Source: Chrysoperla carnea (taxonomy: Eukaryota; Arthropoda; Insecta; Neuroptera; Chrysopidae). From it: DNA of 64,000 nucleotides. A program made the translations under genes and the position numbers. The DNA lies in NCBI RefSeq assembly GCF_905475395.1, contig NC_058342.1:18448640-18512639 (forward strand), read 5' to 3'. Positions 60,395 to 64,000 of the stretch are shown here, one piece after another. A model generated the notes under the pieces. It was not told the DNA's origin. It ran no database searches and was given only the letters and a program-made list of their open reading frames with translations. How positions within the stretch are numbered: position 1 is the first letter of the stretch; each line of letters starts with the position of its first letter.

Positions 60395-60611
60395 TAAATA
60401 TCGTAGTTTTTAACAAATTTATCATTATATATTTACATTTAATATATATAGATTTAATAATAATATATATATATTTAAATATATATATACAGGGTGGACA
60501 CTCGAAAAATCATGGTATCATTTTCAAAATTTAAAAAAAAAAAACGTTATTTCACGGAAGGACTTTTTTAAAAAAAAAATTAACATTTTAATTCGCTTTG
60601 AAAATCTACTT

Positions 60612-61848
60612 GGTACGGAATCCTGAATGTCTCACTGTCAATTTATGAGAAAGTGGCGCTACACTAGCATATTTTTTAAATGTGTACTATCTACAAGTAT
60701 AAAACCAACTTAAAAAAAAAAAAACTAGTTCACTTTCAACAAGTGCACTTGTGACTTGTAGCATAATGGAAAGGAACATTTTTGAAGATGTCAATCGGTG
60801 ATGACTATCCTTTAATTAGACAGTACCGAAACTGCCTGGAATTATTAATAATTGTTATATGATAATGCCAACAATTTTCTTTATTTAAAAAATATAATGC
60901 TTTAAGGATGTATGAGCATGACAACAATGTTTGATTTAAAGGCTCAAAATTTTTTTACAGGTAGACTTTTGCTCAAAGAATATGTGGTTAAAATTTCAGC
61001 TTAGGTATCCATGCAAATTTTTAAGAAATAAATCATTGAAAATCGATATAAAATACATTGGCTCTTATGGAGGAATCTCAAAAAACGACATATTTTGAGA
61101 GTTTTTGATAATTTTCACTCGAAATGAATGAAAACAAATTTAAAAAAAAACTTTTTAATAGAAAGTAAACATATAAGCAATGACATAGAAAAGTAAAAAA
61201 CCAAGTGTCACCGTCCATATAAGGGATGTAAGAGCAGGGTAGATTTAGGGTTGAAATTATTTTTAACTTATTTTCAACTTTGATGATGAATTTTAGTATA
61301 TCTTTATGAATGTAGAAGAAAAATCAAAATAAAATTTTTCGATATGTGCCTTGATTTTCGAAATATTAAAAGCTGAATAATTCAACAAAATTTTCAATTT
61401 TCGATATTTTGAAAATTACGTCAGATATCGAAAAATTTTATTCTTACTTTTCGTCTTATATCGTCAAGTTATAACATAATTTATCATAAAAATTGAAAAT
61501 ATCAATTTTTTTAAATTTGTGCCCCACTACCGTGCTCATACATCCTTAATCGTTGATGTTTTTCTTTTGCATCTGCACATTCCTAATTTCTAACCTTTAA
61601 AAGTATTATTAAGTATTTATTATGACGTTTAATTAGAAATCTGCACATGACAAAATACCGACATCTTCAAAGAGGTTCGTTTCCATAATGTCACAAGTCA
61701 CAAGTGCACTTGTTGAAAGTGAATCAGTGACTTTTTTTAAAGTTGTTTATATACTTGTGGATAGTACACATTTAAAAAAATAAGCTATTGTAGCCACTTT
61801 CTCATAAATTGACAGTGAGCTATTCAGGCTTCCGTACTTTGGGATAAA
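60612..61848. mobile_element. Large inverted-repeat element downstream of Otud5
   Basis: Arms 60612-60800 and 61665-61848 are inverted copies (blocks CACTGTCAATTTATGAGAAA, TTCAACAAGTGCACTTG, AAGATGTCGG). About 1.2 kb in total, with repeat C inside. A CAGGGTGG-type end is at 60491 on the left side, but no partner was found. Confidence 0.55.
61220..61556 (-). repeat. Repeat C copy downstream of Otud5
   Basis: It runs from AAGGGATGTAAGAGCAGGG to CCGTGCTCATACATCCTTAA. A partial second start is at 60903. It is nested between the arms of the inverted repeat at 60612-61848. Confidence 0.6.
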
Positions 61849-61849
61849 G

Positions 61850-62745
61850 ATATTTCGATAAGAATCGAAAATCAATGATTTTCATAAAATAAAAAAAATA
61901 TATAAATAAATATATGCTCATCAGAGTTCTGGTACATGTGTTGTGATATTGATGTTCTTCAGGTGTTTCCCTGAAATAAATGTGTAGATACTTACTTGTC
62001 GAATAAACACCCTGTTCTTTCTAAATCTTATGTCGTATATATATTTAAAACTAAACCAGAAAAAAATTCTCAAAAAAAAAAAAACATTTTTTTCTTTGTA
62101 ATTTAATAAAAAATTATGTTCGGTAATGTATTCATATTATAATAAAAAATTTAAAGTATATACCACTCCCAATTTCCGGTCTACCGCCCTGTCCATGACC
62201 CCTCTCCCCCACTCTATCTATTAGCAAACAAAAAAATATTTGCACGATAATATTTATAATATTATTTGTATCGATTTTCTTTTGTTTCTTTTTCGATTTT
62301 TGTCCATTGTTAATTACTAATACGAAAAAAAAAATTGAGCTTAAACAAATTTCTAAGTGTTACCAATTGTTGGAAGAATGTTATTTTGGTGAATTTTACT
62401 TGAAAAAAAGGCTAAAACTGTACACAGTATAAATAAACGCATGTATTCTCACTATAAGTGGAAATTCAGAAATTAGTTAGGAAAAGTTTCCATACTTTGG
62501 AAAGAGCATACTTCCTGAATACGCGTTTGCTATATTCAATCAATGGCGCCAATAAAAAAAATTGTTTAACATTTTGGAGAAGTATTTTTTGGTGCATAAT
62601 TTTGTTTGTTTTAAACCCTTTTATTGACCGATCATGCCCAATCGTTAATGGAAAATTTCTGTATCAACAGTACTAATCTTACATAACTGAATTGTTCCAA
62701 GGCAATGATACGATCTTAGTAATTATAAATTTCGTTCAGGTTTTG
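61850..62745. other. AT-rich stretch without features
   Basis: Simple A/T runs and a C-rich patch at about 62165-62215. The 72-codon frame at 62458-62676 has no recognisable content. Confidence 0.3.
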
Positions 62746-62748
62746 TAT

Positions 62749-63319
62749 GGTGCGTTCCACTAAGCACTCACAACAATCAAGGTCACGACTACTGTTTTTC
62801 CCGTTCCACTCGTTTCCTAGCGTTATAATCATAGAGACTACACAAAGAGACCGAACTCCATGTGACCAAATGGTTGTCACAAATAAGATGCCAGTAGTGT
62901 TCCTTTTGCATCGGGATAGAGGAAAAAGAACACTAGCAACGCTAGTGGCACAAATAACTTCCACCATTTCGTTGGGAAATTGTCAATTCTTCTGCTTGAA
63001 TTCGGTCTCCTTGTGTAGTCTCTATAATAACAATCACATTCTCAAGTGGAATGGATGATGGAGTTAAGATTTATATTTAAAAAAATATTTCATTTTAATG
63101 GAAAACTTAAACAATTTACGTCTAAGAATAATCAAAATGTTTGCTGGAGAAACGTAAATTCCCACTAAAATATTTTTTCCAAATCATACAACTCGTTTAA
63201 ATTTTAAAAACTGCCTGAGTTTGTCACTCAACGTTCATTTCGACCAACCTCTGCAGATGGGTCGTTGCGTGCATAAATAATGACGTCATTAGTGACATTT
63301 TCTTAAAGGAACGCACCCG
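62749..63319. mobile_element. Foldback DNA element with GGTGCGTTCC ends
   Basis: The ends GGTGCGTTCC and GGAACGCACC are inverted. A second inverted pair lies inside (ATAGAGACTACACAA at 62831-62845 and its complement at 63010-63024). The 103- and 83-codon frames across it are on opposite strands and look like by-products of the palindrome. Confidence 0.55.
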
Positions 63320-63466
63320 TAATCAAATCATTATGTAGTTCTTATTATGTATTTAAAAATATACTTTATTTTCTCAAATGAAATAAGCCATTCTAAATTA
63401 TCGAATTGTTTGCCGATGCCTAGAACACAAAGTATTTAGCCTGAGTGGAAATACTTTATAGTAGGA

Positions 63467-63543
63467 GAGGTGAGCGATAAAAAAATGCAAGCATTTTCTA
63501 AAGCCGTTAAAAAATGCTTGCAATTTTTTATCACTCACCTCTT
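63467..63543. repeat. Hairpin of about 77 bp
   Basis: AGAGGTGAGCGATAAAAAAA and ATGCAAGCATTTT are followed by the inverted copy ending ATCACTCACCTCT. The stem is about 32 bp with few mismatches. Confidence 0.65.
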
Positions 63544-63693
63544 ATTAGACAATTATGGTGTATTTTTAAAAAAAGATATTTTATCGTATGACTTTTTATT
63601 TTTACTATTTTTTACAATTTATATAAAACTAAAAATCAAAAGAGATTCCATGTTGAATTCCCTTCGTTAAATTAAATTCAAATATATACCAAA

Positions 63694-64000
63694 ACAAGTG
63701 AAAACAAACAATTGACTGAGTTAATTTTTGAAATACCATGCATAGACAGTGTTGAATACTCTGTCACATTACACATACATACATGTCACACATATATAAC
63801 TGATATTCCCATATAAAACATACTATACAATGCGTTCTCACGGGTAAACAGTGATGTTTACGAAAAAATGTTTCACTCAAAAGTTGTATTTTTTTATAAG
63901 GAACATTTTTTACTTTTAAACTTTTGTTCTATCTCTAACGGTATGAAAGATGGGTCCTACGGACCCAAGACCCAATTGACCTATGTTGCTCATTCACGAA
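63694..64000 (+). repeat. INE-1/Helentron-like copy cut by the window end
   Basis: It starts ACAAGTGAAAACAAACAAT and runs to the window end in the GTTGCTCATTCACGAA block. Confidence 0.75.

Noticed and set aside
62716..63058. 103- and 83-codon frames
   Set aside because: Opposite-strand frames over a foldback element; no family content.

Overview
The window is AT-rich (about 70% A+T by eye), intron-containing animal DNA. Three conserved protein genes and many insect-type transposons point to an insect or close arthropod. The species cannot be named from the sequence alone; a lacewing-like genome is only a guess. There are no prokaryotic features.

Layout. 1-15.3 kb is gene-poor and made of mobile-element remains. 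It holds copies of an abundant 500-600 bp INE-1/Helentron-like family, an hAT-type element with an exact 8-bp target duplication, a tRNA-derived SINE, a long-TIR DNA element with a non-LTR retrotransposon nested inside it, and a Harbinger-like MITE. 15.4-18.7 kb is an alpha-tubulin gene (+) in three exons, the first of which codes only for the start Met. 18.9-29.9 kb is again intergenic, with several MITEs and foldback elements. It also has one clear unrecognised coding exon (26.4-26.9 kb, minus) made of tandem 24-residue repeats and ending in a hydrophobic segment.

29.9-41.4 kb is a 13-exon Usp8-type deubiquitinase (minus, 800 codons rebuilt with all splice phases agreeing). It has the N-terminal USP8 dimerisation region, a rhodanese-like domain, two STAM-type SH3-binding motifs and a C-terminal USP catalytic domain. 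43.8-60.4 kb is an 8-exon Otud5/DUBA-type OTU deubiquitinase (+, 645 codons) with the catalytic Asp/Cys/His, the conserved NSEDEYE segment and a C-terminal ubiquitin-interacting motif. The two genes are head to head across about 2.4 kb, so two unrelated deubiquitinases may share a promoter region. 60.4-64 kb is more repeat DNA.

All three genes have introns full of mobile DNA: LINE 3' ends, a Penelope-like tail, pogo, mariner, a P/hAT-like MITE, SINEs and at least 16 INE-1-like copies across the window. Several insertions are nested and can be ordered in time. The most notable items are the altered catalytic-cysteine box of the Usp8 protein, the repeat-protein exon, the mariner head-to-head foldback, and an INE-1-like copy ending 20 bp before the last Otud5 exon.
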